From JAFDVL01 sp043783625 (GTDB taxonomy: Bacteria; Acidobacteriota; Blastocatellia; RBC074): 64,000 nucleotides of DNA. The position numbers and the translations under genes were made by a program. The DNA lies in the NCBI GenBank assembly GCA_043783625.1, contig JAYVZE010000024.1:1-64000 (forward strand). The letters run 5' to 3'. Under the pieces are notes generated by a model. That model ran no database searches. It was not told the origin of the DNA and was given only the letters and a program-made list of their open reading frames with translations. This document shows positions 19,628 through 29,384 of the stretch, one piece after another (position 1 is the stretch's first letter; each line of letters starts with the position of its first letter).

Positions 19628-20842
19628 TTAATTGGTCCAACGACGAAAAGCTAATACAGCATTCAGTCCGCCAAAGGCAAATGAATTTGAAAGAGCGTAT
19701 TCAACGTCTGCGTCTCGCGCTATATTTGGAATGACATCCAGATCACATTGCGGATCGGGTTCGGTAAAATTCATAGTCGGAGGCAGGACGCTGTGTTGTA
19801 ACGCCAGAATCGTTGCCACGGCTTCCAATGCGCCTGCCGCGCCCAGCGCATGCCCGTGCATGGATTTCGTTGAACTGATTGCCAACTGGTTGGCGTGTGT
19901 CCCGAAAATAGCGCGAATGGCAGCTATCTCCATTGCATCGTTAGCCAATGTCCCGGTTCCATGCGCATTGATATATCCCACCTGCTCCGGCGTAATTCCG
20001 GCATCTCGCAACGCGGCACGCATCGCCCGCGCAGCCCCTTCTGCCAGCGGTTGCGTTAAGTGGTGCGCATCCGCTGACATTCCAAATCCTACAATTTCTG
20101 CGTAAATGTGCGCCCCGCGCGCCTGCGCGGCTGTGAGCGGTTCAAGCACGATGGTGGCGCTGCCTTCGCCCAGAATCATACCGCGCCGATCTTTTGAAAA
20201 GGGACGACAAACATCCGGCGCAACGACTCGTAGCGGCTCCCATTTTTTTAGATGCCCAAATGTGAAGGGAGATTCGCTGCCCCCTGTAATTGCCATTTCG
20301 ACCATTCCTGATCGCACCATCAGAAACGCTTGCCCGATGGCGTGAGTTGAAGAAGCACAGGCAGTCGAAATCGTGTAGGTCGGGCCAGTCACGCCAAATT
20401 CCATTGAGATGTGGCTGGCCGCAGCATTGGTCATTGAGCGAGGGATAGACAGCGGATGTGCGCCTTTGCTCGGCGTGCTATAGACATTGCAAAAAGCCTG
20501 GTCTTCCGCAATCTTTCCACCCAGACATGATCCGGTGACAATCGCAGTTTGTTCGCGTAGTTCCGGCGTCCATTCCACGGTCGCATCGGCAATTGCTTCT
20601 CGCGTGGTGACGAGGGCAAGCTGTGCAAAACGATCCAGCAAATCGGCCTGTTTTTTGTCGAAATGCTCCGCTACCACAAAGGAGTGGATTTCTGCGCCGT
20701 TTTGAAATCGGAGCCGCGTGCGGTCTACGCTTTCAATCGGGCGAATCCCTGAGCGTCCGGCACATAAAGCCTGCCAGAATTCAGATGTATTGCGCCCCAC
20801 CGCAGAAATTGTTCCCAGTCCGGTAATTACCACTCGTTGCAT
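19628..20842 (-). CDS. Beta-ketoacyl-ACP synthase (FabF/KAS-II type)
   Basis: 404 residues. Condenses an acyl group with malonyl-ACP. The catalytic triad is complete: Cys162 in ISTACASSTH, His in INAHGTGTLANDAMEI, and His in STKSMHGHALGAAGA, with the C-terminal NSFAFGGLNAVL. It lies nine bases after the ACP gene, so the pair should act together. No reductase, dehydratase or acyltransferase of fatty acid synthesis is adjacent; the pair must borrow these, or make one condensation only. This is probably a dedicated copy, not the housekeeping fabF. Confidence 0.9.
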   Translation of the reverse strand: MQRVVITGLGTISAVGRNTSEFWQALCAGRSGIRPIESVDRTRLRFQNGAEIHSFVVAEHFDKKQADLLDRFAQLALVTTREAIADATVEWTPELREQTAIVTGSCLGGKIAEDQAFCNVYSTPSKGAHPLSIPRSMTNAAASHISMEFGVTGPTYTISTACASSTHAIGQAFLMVRSGMVEMAITGGSESPFTFGHLKKWEPLRVVAPDVCRPFSKDRRGMILGEGSATIVLEPLTAAQARGAHIYAEIVGFGMSADAHHLTQPLAEGAARAMRAALRDAGITPEQVGYINAHGTGTLANDAMEIAAIRAIFGTHANQLAISSTKSMHGHALGAAGALEAVATILALQHSVLPPTMNFTEPDPQCDLDVIPNIARDADVEYALSNSFAFGGLNAVLAFRRWTN

Positions 20843-20851
20843 GTTTGTTCC

Positions 20852-21115
20852 TTATCTGGTGGAGGACTGTGCCGCTTTGTCCGCCAAAATTTGTTGTAAG
20901 CTCTCAACCATTTGACCGACGCTGCTGATACTCACCGCTTCTTCATCAGGAACTATGATGTCGAATTCGTTTTCCAGCTCAGCAATCAGATTGAGCGCAC
21001 TCAGAGAATCTACACCCAGGTCTTCAAATGAGGTGTCCAACGTAATCTCTGTCGGGGAAATTTGCTGCGACTCTGCCAGCCAGGAAATAATTTTTTGAGC
21101 AAGGACTTCAGACAT
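20852..21115 (-). CDS. Acyl carrier protein
   Basis: 87 residues. The phosphopantetheine attachment site is Ser37 in DLGVDSLSALNLIAELE. The start at 21115 is chosen because GGAG lies seven bases upstream and it gives the usual ACP length; the longer reading runs back into the preceding glycosyltransferase gene. It lies between that gene and the ketosynthase, and carries the acyl intermediate for this cluster. Confidence 0.9.
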   Translation of the reverse strand: MSEVLAQKIISWLAESQQISPTEITLDTSFEDLGVDSLSALNLIAELENEFDIIVPDEEAVSISSVGQMVESLQQILADKAAQSSTR

Positions 21116-21134
21116 TTTAGGCTCCTTTTTTAAC

Positions 21135-22316
21135 TTATAATTGCGCCAGCAACTCAGTGAGAACACGATGACTGGCAAAATGCTCCGCCGCAATTTGGCG
21201 AGCCGCCTGTGCGTGATGCGGATATTCGGCTACGACCTGACGTAGCGCTACTGTGGCTTGTGCCTCATCTGTAAAGCTTAGCAGTCCGCTGCCAGTCGGC
21301 AAAAAACGCGACCACCCGGTTTCCTGCGTAATTACCGGACGCCCGGCAGCTAGATAACAAGCAGAGCGGCAAGAAAACCATCCGGTCCGCGCTTTGACAT
21401 AAGTTTCCTTGGCAATCGAAAACTCGCCGCGCGAAGCCTGAATGAATTCTCGATACGTCTGCCAATTTGTCGCACAATTGTTCGGATCAAGCACGTGCCA
21501 ACCTGCGCGGCGGGCTTCGTCTGTTGGGAATGGTGCTCCGACTCCGCCTGTTTGTCCAACCGCAACCGCCAACGAAATTTCCGGCACTTGTTCCGGCAGC
21601 GAAAAGAACCGCTGGAATTCGACATCCTTCTGTCCCCACGTTTCGCCGTTGTACTGGAGCGGTGGAGCGGCTGTCCAGTTCATTACGGTCGTGAAAGCCC
21701 CGGTGGGCGGTGCTTCTGTGATCGGCCATAGCGAAAGACATATTGGCTGGCGTGTCGGACGCCAGTTGATCCCGCAATCCGGCAGGCGGCAATCATCTGC
21801 CCCGATGTTTTCACCGAAAGTAAAATGATGAGAATGCCCGTCCACTATTTCCCGCAAACCTGGTTTGCCCGGAGTAAACATTTGCTGTGAAAGGTACTGA
21901 ATCTGTGTAAACATCGGGTCAGTATCAATCAGCACACGCACCGGAATCTGTTGATATTCATCCCGCAAATAGGTAGCGCATGAAATATTGACGAAGACAT
22001 CCGCCGTACGACAGACTTCCTGTACCTGCTGTTGTGTCAGCCCGAAGCATTTTCCAGTCGCTTCATCACGGTAAGCCCAGTGTTCCGCCAGTCCGAACGC
22101 TTCCATGACCGTGCGCAGATGCGTCACATTGGCAGAAGCATCACCCCAGTCGCTACCTGCTGGTTGATAAATTGGCCAGAGCCGCGTGTCTTCAATGTAA
22201 TAAACGTCGTGACCGAGTGCTGCGAATCCTATCGGGTATTGCACGTAATCCCAGGTCACACCACCCGCCGGAAGCAGCCCGATAAAACCTCCCACAATGA
22301 TCCGCAATTTCTTCAT
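21135..22316 (-). CDS. Glycosyltransferase-like protein A (paralogue of 16041-17219)
   Basis: 393 residues, GT-B-like and soluble. It starts MKKLRIIVGGFIGLLPAGGVTWDYVQYPIGFAALGHDVYYIED and contains VRVLIDTDPMFTQI, IAKETYVKARTGWFSCRSACYLAAGRPVITQETGWSRFLPTGSGLL, closely matching its paralogue in layout. Two paralogous transferases in one cluster suggest two related sugars added in sequence. It lies 24 bases after the GNAT gene and 19 before the ACP. Confidence 0.75.
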   Translation of the reverse strand: MKKLRIIVGGFIGLLPAGGVTWDYVQYPIGFAALGHDVYYIEDTRLWPIYQPAGSDWGDASANVTHLRTVMEAFGLAEHWAYRDEATGKCFGLTQQQVQEVCRTADVFVNISCATYLRDEYQQIPVRVLIDTDPMFTQIQYLSQQMFTPGKPGLREIVDGHSHHFTFGENIGADDCRLPDCGINWRPTRQPICLSLWPITEAPPTGAFTTVMNWTAAPPLQYNGETWGQKDVEFQRFFSLPEQVPEISLAVAVGQTGGVGAPFPTDEARRAGWHVLDPNNCATNWQTYREFIQASRGEFSIAKETYVKARTGWFSCRSACYLAAGRPVITQETGWSRFLPTGSGLLSFTDEAQATVALRQVVAEYPHHAQAARQIAAEHFASHRVLTELLAQL

Positions 22317-22340
22317 CTACTACCTCTATCCACCATACGT

Positions 22341-23318
22341 TCAATCATTGGCGCTGACATACCACTTAGAGGGCATGATGTCTTCCTTGGCTATCGCCGG
22401 ATTGAGTAACTGAACTACCACCGGGAAATCATATTCATCACGCACATAACCGAGACTCCGCACTACTGGTTCCATCACGGGTGTCACGAGTAGTGCCGCT
22501 TTGCGCAGGGGCTGTTCAGGAAGCGCGTTGAGCGCCTGTTCGTGCGCCAGATTGCTCACGGCGATTAGCGTTGCGCGCAATGCTTCGTCAGGATTGATCG
22601 CCATCACATCACAGATCAGCCACTGACGATCTCCTTTCCGGCGCGAAGCTACCAATCCGATTAATTCTCCTTGTTGTTCGACTCCTAGCACGATGTATTC
22701 ACCTTTGCCGATTTTCCAGGGGAGATAACGCGAATCCCTTACCACCTGACAAGGATGAAACGTTGACCAGGCATTCCAGATCCGATCTATCCGCTCGTCA
22801 TTTAATACCTGAAGTGGTGCGGCAACGCAGTCGGCGGGAAGTGGTAACGGCGCAGTGAGCGGCAGGTCAAGTCGCCATAAGGGATAAGTTCCGCCATAAA
22901 AATCAGGAAACATGCGAAAGAATCGCACCCAGCGCGGATCGGGAACCATATAGATCAATCCATCGCCGCGTTCTCGCAAGGCTGCCGCCGCATGTCGGTA
23001 CATGGCAACCACTGGATGGCTTAGAGGGTTTGGGCTGCGAAATCGCAGCGATTTTGCTACGATTGGCGCCCCCGGACGGAATGCGCGAAACTCACGACCA
23101 TTGACTGACACTAACGATGGGACGAAGACAAATTCTCCGACAATCTGCTGGGTCTGCTCATCAACTGCTACCACGATGACAGCTCCACCCAGCGGAGCGT
23201 CAATCACGTATTGCTGCCAAAGCTCTTGAGTCGGCAGTCCCCAGTTAGTGTTTTCTTCCCATAATTTTTGCAACGCAGGGAGGTCATCATCCTGGTGGAG
23301 TCTGTATGTGAGTGACAT
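22341..23318 (-). CDS. GNAT-like acyltransferase 1
   Basis: 325 residues. The N-terminal part (YRLHQDDDLPALQKLWEENTNWG, AVIVVAVDEQTQQIVGEFVFVP) is GNAT-like, and a second GNAT-like half (IGKGEYIVLGVEQQGELIGLVASRRKG) follows, so it may be a double-GNAT fold. Tandem paralogue of the next gene upstream. It could acylate an amino sugar, or, as GNAT domains do in some polyketide starts, load an acyl group onto the cluster ACP. The reaction is not known. Confidence 0.65.
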   Translation of the reverse strand: MSLTYRLHQDDDLPALQKLWEENTNWGLPTQELWQQYVIDAPLGGAVIVVAVDEQTQQIVGEFVFVPSLVSVNGREFRAFRPGAPIVAKSLRFRSPNPLSHPVVAMYRHAAAALRERGDGLIYMVPDPRWVRFFRMFPDFYGGTYPLWRLDLPLTAPLPLPADCVAAPLQVLNDERIDRIWNAWSTFHPCQVVRDSRYLPWKIGKGEYIVLGVEQQGELIGLVASRRKGDRQWLICDVMAINPDEALRATLIAVSNLAHEQALNALPEQPLRKAALLVTPVMEPVVRSLGYVRDEYDFPVVVQLLNPAIAKEDIMPSKWYVSAND

Positions 23319-23329
23319 AATAAGAGCCT

Positions 23330-24319
23330 TTAATCTCCTGGCATTAAATACCAGTTTTCTGGATTGATGGCTTCTGCGCTCAGACCGCCATTAGTGTCTG
23401 AATCACGCCAGACACAAACAAAAGCAAATTTGAAATCTATCGGCATAAAGCCTAGTGTCCGCAAGGCATCGCTCAAAAGTGGAGTCCTCAGTGCTTTGAG
23501 AACAGTCGGAATTTCTTGTTCTGTATTTCCCTGACGCCGCCCAACGTGATGGATCACCGTTGCCAGAACATCTGTTATTTGTGACGGATGATGTGCCAGG
23601 AAATCGACCAGCAGCCCAGTGTGCCGATTGATCGCAACATATCCCACCAGTGCATCATTACTTTGTTCATGCACCGCCAAAGTCAAATGCGCACCATTTC
23701 GATACTGTAACCAGGCGGGGCTGCGTTTTACCCCGCAATGAATCGGATAACTTGCCCGGGCGGTGTGCCAGAGCTTTTCGTACTCGCTCCCGAATCTTTC
23801 AACCGGGCGAGCAATAAACTTGTCCGATTGAACTGCCAGATCGCCCGGAGACAACGCCATACATTCATATTCTGCACATTCAAAACGCGGTAGTCCAAAG
23901 CGGGGCAGCCATCTAAAAATGGGCAGCCAACCGTGTTCCGGCCATGAATAAATCACCTCGTATTGATGAGCTATTGCGGAGGTGATGGCAGTCAGGTAAA
24001 GATTTACAACCGGATGATCCGCCGCACGCAACGAATCTTGGCGCAAGTCCTTGCGCAGAATTGGTGCCGACAATCGTAGCGCCTTAACCTCTCGATTTTC
24101 AATTACCAGACGCGACGGCAGGAAGACTTCCTGTCCGGCAATTTCTCCTTCCTCATCTACCGCTACAACAATCAGCGCATCCCCGTATGGCGTGTGCTGA
24201 TACCAACTCCGCCATTTTTCAGGTGTGAGCGTTCCCCATCCTGATTCTTTTTCCCAGAGCCGCAGCACGCCGGGTAAATCGCTGTCCTGAAAGAGGCGAT
24301 AGGTAATGTTTTTAGACAT
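23330..24319 (-). CDS. GNAT-like acyltransferase 2
   Basis: 329 residues, same layout as its neighbour: YRLFQDSDLPGVLRLWEKESGWG and ALIVVAVDEEGEIAGQEVFLPSRLV, then a second half with HLTLAVHEQSNDALVGYVAINR. Both paralogues end in a similar block (SxxWYxxxxD), showing tandem duplication and divergence. Only 11 bases separate them. Role in the cluster is inferred from position. Confidence 0.65.
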   Translation of the reverse strand: MSKNITYRLFQDSDLPGVLRLWEKESGWGTLTPEKWRSWYQHTPYGDALIVVAVDEEGEIAGQEVFLPSRLVIENREVKALRLSAPILRKDLRQDSLRAADHPVVNLYLTAITSAIAHQYEVIYSWPEHGWLPIFRWLPRFGLPRFECAEYECMALSPGDLAVQSDKFIARPVERFGSEYEKLWHTARASYPIHCGVKRSPAWLQYRNGAHLTLAVHEQSNDALVGYVAINRHTGLLVDFLAHHPSQITDVLATVIHHVGRRQGNTEQEIPTVLKALRTPLLSDALRTLGFMPIDFKFAFVCVWRDSDTNGGLSAEAINPENWYLMPGD

Positions 24320-24355
24320 CTGGTTCCTTCTTGCTGCCTTATGTCTCGTGCCGAT

Positions 24356-26176
24356 TTATAATGCCGCGATATGTTGGTGGCGATATAAGTGTGCGTAGAC
24401 CTTATCTTCCACCAGTAACGATTCATGCGTGCCGCGCTCTACGATGAAGCCATTCTCAAGTGCCAGAATCAAATCGGCTCGCCGAATGGTAGAGAGGCGA
24501 TGTGAGATAATGAAAGTCGTCCGCCCCGCCATTAACTGCGAAAGCGCGTCAAAAATTTTCCGTTCGGTGTGCGCGTCAAGTGCTGACGTTGGTTCATCCA
24601 AAATCAGAATCGGCGCGTCTTTCAGTAACGCCCGCGCAATCGCCAGACGCTGTCGTTCTCCACCGGAAAGCACATCGGTGCGTTCACCTAGAATTGTGTC
24701 GTATCCCTGTGGCAAGCGTTCGATGAAATCGTGAGCCTGCGCAACCTGAGCGGCAGCGATAATTTCTTCCCGCGTTGCACCCGGACGCCCAAACGCGATA
24801 TTTTCTGCCACGCTCATCGGAAACAAAAAAGATTCCTGTAACACCAGCGAAATATTTTCCCGTAGCCACGCCAAAGACAGATCGCGTACATCACAATTGT
24901 CTATCAGCACACGTCCCTGCCACGGATCGAAAAATCGCACGATCAACGATACCAGCGATGTCTTGCCTGCGCCTGTCGCTCCGACGATAGCAATGATTTG
25001 TCCGGGGCAGGCTTGAAATGAAACATTGCATAGTACGGGTGTTTCGACTTGCCCTTCAGCTCCCGTATCCGGCGATTTTGCCCGATACCCAAACGTGACA
25101 TTTTCAAATGTTACCTCGCCATGCGCTTTCTTATGAGGAATGATCGGCTGCGAACTTTCCTGCACGATTTCCTGCGAATCAATGATCTCGAACACCCGCC
25201 GTCCCCGCGCAACTACAGCAATTGCATATCCGACCGCCGCCGTCAGCGCATTGACCGGCCCGTACATCGCTGCCAAGTAACCGAGAAACACCAGCAAATC
25301 TCCGACTGTCAACCGGCCTTCCCGGACACGTCCGGCTCCCAGCCAGAGCAAGACGGCGGCAGCCACGGCGGTTATCAGGGTCGTCAATTCCTTGTAGGCC
25401 GTCGAAACCACGTTAGCCGTGACATAAGCTTCCTCAAATTCGTAGGCGCGGTCATGAAATTTCTTCCGCACATAAGTTTCGCGGGCAAATCCCTGAATCA
25501 GACGAATGGCTGTCAAGCTTTGTTGCGCGAAGGCGGTGAGGCTACTCAACTTCTGTAATTGTGCCGTTGCCGTGCGATCCATTGGTTTGACAAACGCAAT
25601 CAAAGCCAGGGCCAAGAGCGGAATTACCAGTAGCGCCACCAATGCCAGCGTGAAGTCCAGTTGCGCCATAATCGCAAACATTCCACCGAGGCAAAGCAAG
25701 GAGACGACAACAGGCAAAGCGACCTGTGCCACTGCAAAATAAACGACGAAGACATCTGCGCTCAGTCGTTGTAACAAGTCGCCGATTTCGTGCCGACCAT
25801 GCCAGGTCAGTGCGAGGCGTTGTAATTTGGCAAATAGCTCTCTTGAAAGATCGGAAACCAAAGCCTGTGCCACTTGCACTGTGGCTTTCATCAGCCCCCA
25901 GGTGAGCAACGCGCTGCCAGTCGCAATCAGAATTCCGCCCGTAACCGCCCAGAGCAATAATCCTTCTCGCGTGGCAGCACCCGGCAACATTGAACTTAAC
26001 GCGCTCAACCAACCTGGTATTGGACGTTCCGGGTGGAGCGCATAATCCACCACGATCTTAATCGGCCAGGGACGAGCCATTTCAATGACAATGCCGAGCA
26101 GAGCCAACATGAAAACCATCCCCAATCGCAGTTTGTGTGGTCGCGCATACCGCAACAGACGAAGAAAAATTTGCAA
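24356..26176 (-). CDS. MsbA-like ABC exporter (fused membrane and ATPase domains)
   Basis: 606 residues, a half-transporter that works as a homodimer. Six membrane helices occupy about 15-320; the ATPase has Walker A GATGAGKTS near residue 397, signature LSGGERQRLAIARALL, Walker B ILILDEPTSALD, and the H-loop FIISHRLSTI. Such exporters flip lipid-linked or amphipathic products across the inner membrane. Its place between the GH-GT2 gene (16 bases upstream) and the GNAT genes suggests that it exports the product of this cluster. Confidence 0.9.
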   Translation of the reverse strand: MQIFLRLLRYARPHKLRLGMVFMLALLGIVIEMARPWPIKIVVDYALHPERPIPGWLSALSSMLPGAATREGLLLWAVTGGILIATGSALLTWGLMKATVQVAQALVSDLSRELFAKLQRLALTWHGRHEIGDLLQRLSADVFVVYFAVAQVALPVVVSLLCLGGMFAIMAQLDFTLALVALLVIPLLALALIAFVKPMDRTATAQLQKLSSLTAFAQQSLTAIRLIQGFARETYVRKKFHDRAYEFEEAYVTANVVSTAYKELTTLITAVAAAVLLWLGAGRVREGRLTVGDLLVFLGYLAAMYGPVNALTAAVGYAIAVVARGRRVFEIIDSQEIVQESSQPIIPHKKAHGEVTFENVTFGYRAKSPDTGAEGQVETPVLCNVSFQACPGQIIAIVGATGAGKTSLVSLIVRFFDPWQGRVLIDNCDVRDLSLAWLRENISLVLQESFLFPMSVAENIAFGRPGATREEIIAAAQVAQAHDFIERLPQGYDTILGERTDVLSGGERQRLAIARALLKDAPILILDEPTSALDAHTERKIFDALSQLMAGRTTFIISHRLSTIRRADLILALENGFIVERGTHESLLVEDKVYAHLYRHQHIAAL

Positions 26177-26192
26177 GACTCAGGAACTCCTT

Positions 26193-28889
26193 TCAATCAC
26201 CGCTTGTTACCTGCCACGTCGTTTGCGCAGAACTGCTTTCGATGGTTCCCTGATGCCGGAAATGAGAGGATCCGATAGAGGAAACAGCCTGCATCGGAGC
26301 CATCGCGACAGCAACGCTGATCGGTAGTTCAACCTCTGCGCCGCTTACCGCCGGAATCTCGTCGGAGTGGAAGGCCAGCTCCAAGCGGCGCAGTACGAAC
26401 TGAATAGTCGCCAGGGCGGTTCCTGCCTCATATAGTTTCCGCCAGCCAAATAGGAAGGCCATGACTCCTGGAACTACTGTTGCGATCCTGACTTCGCTGC
26501 TGCCACTAAATGCTGCGGCAAGTGCAAGTCCTGTCAACAGCGCAATTACTCCCCAACCCGGGAGCGAGGTATGCGGCCAACACCGAAAGCGCGCATATTG
26601 CTTATTAGCGCCGTGTTCCTCGACGACTAACCGCAGCCGCGCCGCACCCAGTAATCCCCCTCGTACCTCCAAATCCCAAGCCTCAAAATCCCCGCCCCGA
26701 AAGACACAGGCACCCATTTCGCGCAACATTTTTTCCAGGGATTCCAGACGCTCTTCTGCCGAATGCCAATGCTCGCTCCAGAGCGAAACGGTATGCGACC
26801 AGGGCAGTTTGAATCCACACAATCCACGTTTGCGCCATGGTGTCAGTCCGAGATGTAGGCGTCCCCGCAAACGCGCGAGTGGCTGTAATAGATGCAGCAG
26901 TGTGGTCACACTCCATAATTTAAACCAGTCCCCTCGGGTAGCACACGGGCTGGTAAATGACGCCTGTGCCGCGCTCCTGGCAGCCTGTCCGACAAACACG
27001 CCGAGTGCCAATAAAAACAACGGGAAGGCCAGCAGCAGCGGGTGCCACGCCAGACCGAGTACAGAAAGCAAGCCCAGACCCGCCAGTAGTAAATTCCACT
27101 CCGGCATAAGCGGAAGCGAACCGAGATGATACTGCGCCGGCTGATAGAGTGATTGGAATAGTCCACTCCCCCACGTCCCGTGATAAATCCGCGCTTTAGT
27201 GCCGAGTAGAGTTTGCGTCAGCCCTTTGCCATACAACCGCCCGGTCCAGTTAAGATGCCCTGCTGCATTGTATTTTTCCGGCCACTTCGCTTCCAGTAAG
27301 GCTTCTGCGCGACCGTAGCCTTGTTGTTGTTTCCAGTACATTTTGAGGGAATTGCGCCGATGATGCCAAACCATCGCTGCCGGGCTGAAGCCAAGTTTTC
27401 CGCCCTGTTGTTGTACGCGCCAACACAAATCTACATCATCTCCTGCCGTGCGATAACGATGATCGCAGCCCCCCACTACTTGCAACACCTCGCGCCGAAA
27501 TGCCATGTTGCAACCGGGAATATGTTCGGCTTCCCGGTCGGAAAGGAGTACGTGAACGGGCCCACCTGGAGCATTCGCGACACAATCTGCCAGCCAGCCA
27601 TCTCCGGGTGGCGCAATATTTGGTCCGCCCACTCCGGCAAAGTCTTCGGTGATAAATGTCCACGCCAGATACCGCAGCCATTGTGGATCAGGTCGCGCAT
27701 CATCATCTGTGTACGCGATAATTTCCCCCGTTGCTGCTTCCATTCCAGTGTTGCGAGCACTGCTCAAGCCGTGATTCGTTGTGTTGATGAGGCGAAAAGG
27801 ATATTGAGCAACGATCTGTGCCGTTTCATCAGTTGAGCCATCGTTGACGATCAGGACTTCGAAATTCGGGTAATCTAATTCCATCAACCCTTCCAAACAG
27901 TCCTGAATGATACGCGCACCGTTATAGGTACAAACCACCACTGAAACGCGTGGCCAATGCGTGTTCGCTGGAAAAGGGATTTCTGCAAATGCCTGGCGTA
28001 CTGTTGTTAAAGCAGGCTTTGGGCTGCGATCCCGCCGCGTCAGGCCAAAATCCCAATCTTCAATGTCAAAACCACCGCGCCACCATTCATCCGTCCAGGC
28101 AAAGACAAAGGCTCCAGCACAACCAGCCGCAAATACCTTCCGTACTTGCCAGGCTAATGTCACGGCCTGTTGCTCTTCACCATTGCGGCGACTGTCGAGA
28201 CCAATCTCGGCCATCACCAAAGGACGATCTCCGGTCAGATTTTGTAAACGCGCCAGGTAGCCGGAAAGCTTGTCTTCAGTTTCGAGATAAACGTTGAAGC
28301 AGCAAAAATCCAGAAATGGAAGTTGTAAATATTCGGTCGAAGGATAGTTGACATAGGTCACCAGTGCCTCCGGGTCTTCGGCTTTGACGACCTGATACAG
28401 TTGCCTGAGAAATTTCTCAATCCGCACACGCCCATACCAACGGACAATTTGCGACGGTATCTCATTCCCGATGGCGAAACACAACAGGGCTGGGTGTCCA
28501 GCACAAATACGTGCAGATTGCCGGGTACGCGCCAGAATTTTCCGGGCCGATTTGGGCTGATCCAGAAATGTTATATGCTGTTCCCAGGGCATTCCCACCA
28601 TCACCCACAATCCGTTTTTTAGCGCGACATCCAATAGCCATCGAGGGGGCACAGTGTAAGTCCGAACGGCATTGATTCCATTTTCAGCCATCAAGGCAAA
28701 ATCACGTTCCACGGCTTCCGGCTCAAAACTTTCTTCACCATTTTCTTCGGGTCGAAACGTGCCGTAGGTCACACCACGGACATATATCTTCTGCTCCCCA
28801 GTGTAAATAAATTTCCCGCGAATATGCGGGCGAAGGTTGGGCTTACCAAGCAACCAGAAAGGAGTAAATTGGGATAACACTTTACACAA
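26193..28889 (-). CDS. Glycoside hydrolase fused to family-2 glycosyltransferase, membrane-bound
   Basis: 898 residues, first gene of the cluster. Residues about 25-310 form a clan-A glycoside hydrolase barrel with YVRGVTYGTF, the acid/base Glu in CFAIGNEIPS and the nucleophile Glu in VMAEIGLDSR. Residues about 320-600 are a GT2 domain (VSVVVCTYNGARIIQDCLEG, DxD region AYTDDDARPD, GDDVDLCWR, VWHHRRN). Hydrophobic segments follow near 620-665 and 795-830, with a cytoplasmic-like C-terminal domain. One chain therefore contains both a sugar-cleaving and a sugar-adding module. The start codon is not ATG: TTG at 28889 or GTG at 28880, the latter having GAGG ten bases upstream. Confidence 0.8.
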   Translation of the reverse strand: MCKVLSQFTPFWLLGKPNLRPHIRGKFIYTGEQKIYVRGVTYGTFRPEENGEESFEPEAVERDFALMAENGINAVRTYTVPPRWLLDVALKNGLWVMVGMPWEQHITFLDQPKSARKILARTRQSARICAGHPALLCFAIGNEIPSQIVRWYGRVRIEKFLRQLYQVVKAEDPEALVTYVNYPSTEYLQLPFLDFCCFNVYLETEDKLSGYLARLQNLTGDRPLVMAEIGLDSRRNGEEQQAVTLAWQVRKVFAAGCAGAFVFAWTDEWWRGGFDIEDWDFGLTRRDRSPKPALTTVRQAFAEIPFPANTHWPRVSVVVCTYNGARIIQDCLEGLMELDYPNFEVLIVNDGSTDETAQIVAQYPFRLINTTNHGLSSARNTGMEAATGEIIAYTDDDARPDPQWLRYLAWTFITEDFAGVGGPNIAPPGDGWLADCVANAPGGPVHVLLSDREAEHIPGCNMAFRREVLQVVGGCDHRYRTAGDDVDLCWRVQQQGGKLGFSPAAMVWHHRRNSLKMYWKQQQGYGRAEALLEAKWPEKYNAAGHLNWTGRLYGKGLTQTLLGTKARIYHGTWGSGLFQSLYQPAQYHLGSLPLMPEWNLLLAGLGLLSVLGLAWHPLLLAFPLFLLALGVFVGQAARSAAQASFTSPCATRGDWFKLWSVTTLLHLLQPLARLRGRLHLGLTPWRKRGLCGFKLPWSHTVSLWSEHWHSAEERLESLEKMLREMGACVFRGGDFEAWDLEVRGGLLGAARLRLVVEEHGANKQYARFRCWPHTSLPGWGVIALLTGLALAAAFSGSSEVRIATVVPGVMAFLFGWRKLYEAGTALATIQFVLRRLELAFHSDEIPAVSGAEVELPISVAVAMAPMQAVSSIGSSHFRHQGTIESSSAQTTWQVTSGD

Positions 28890-29384
28890 GCCTCATTCGT
28901 GTCTAGCCTAGAGCTATTCACAATTTCAGATTTTATTAAAGAAAGGGGGAGGTATTTTGACCGTAGTGTCGTAGCTATGACTGCTAGACTATTAACACTA
29001 TTAGTAATACTTTAGAGACGCTTGGGTTCGTGCCGGAAAACCCATTTACTCAATACCAATACAATACCTATCTGATCTGGCTCTCTAACGCGGGTAAAAC
29101 GAGACAACCAGAAATCAAATAGTTGTATTCTGACTATTTACCTAATATAAGTAACTTGATGCTTGGACTACTGTTTTAAAATAGCTGGTTATCTGAAGAT
29201 TAGCAATAGACGATTGCGTCTATCTTCTATAGGATATTACTCCTATAAGCCTAGCGGCTTATTGTGCTGTAATAAGTCAGCAATCTGAGCAAAACCGTAA
29301 GGGATTACTCGGTAGGATGTTTTGGTAATCTGTGCCATCTGGTGATTAGACTTGAAACAATAAACTTTAGCGGAGCTTGATCTC
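28881..29384. other. Divergent intergenic region with a short palindrome
   Basis: About 500 AT-rich bases between the minus-strand cluster and the plus-strand secreted-protein gene; promoters for both should lie here. ATAAGCC-TAGC-GGCTTAT (29245-29262) is a good operator-like palindrome. I see no gene, T-run hairpin or recognised riboswitch in the rest. Confidence 0.5.

Noticed and set aside
28881..29384. tRNA or small RNA gene in the long spacer
   Set aside because: No cloverleaf, CCA end or strong terminator could be found on either strand.
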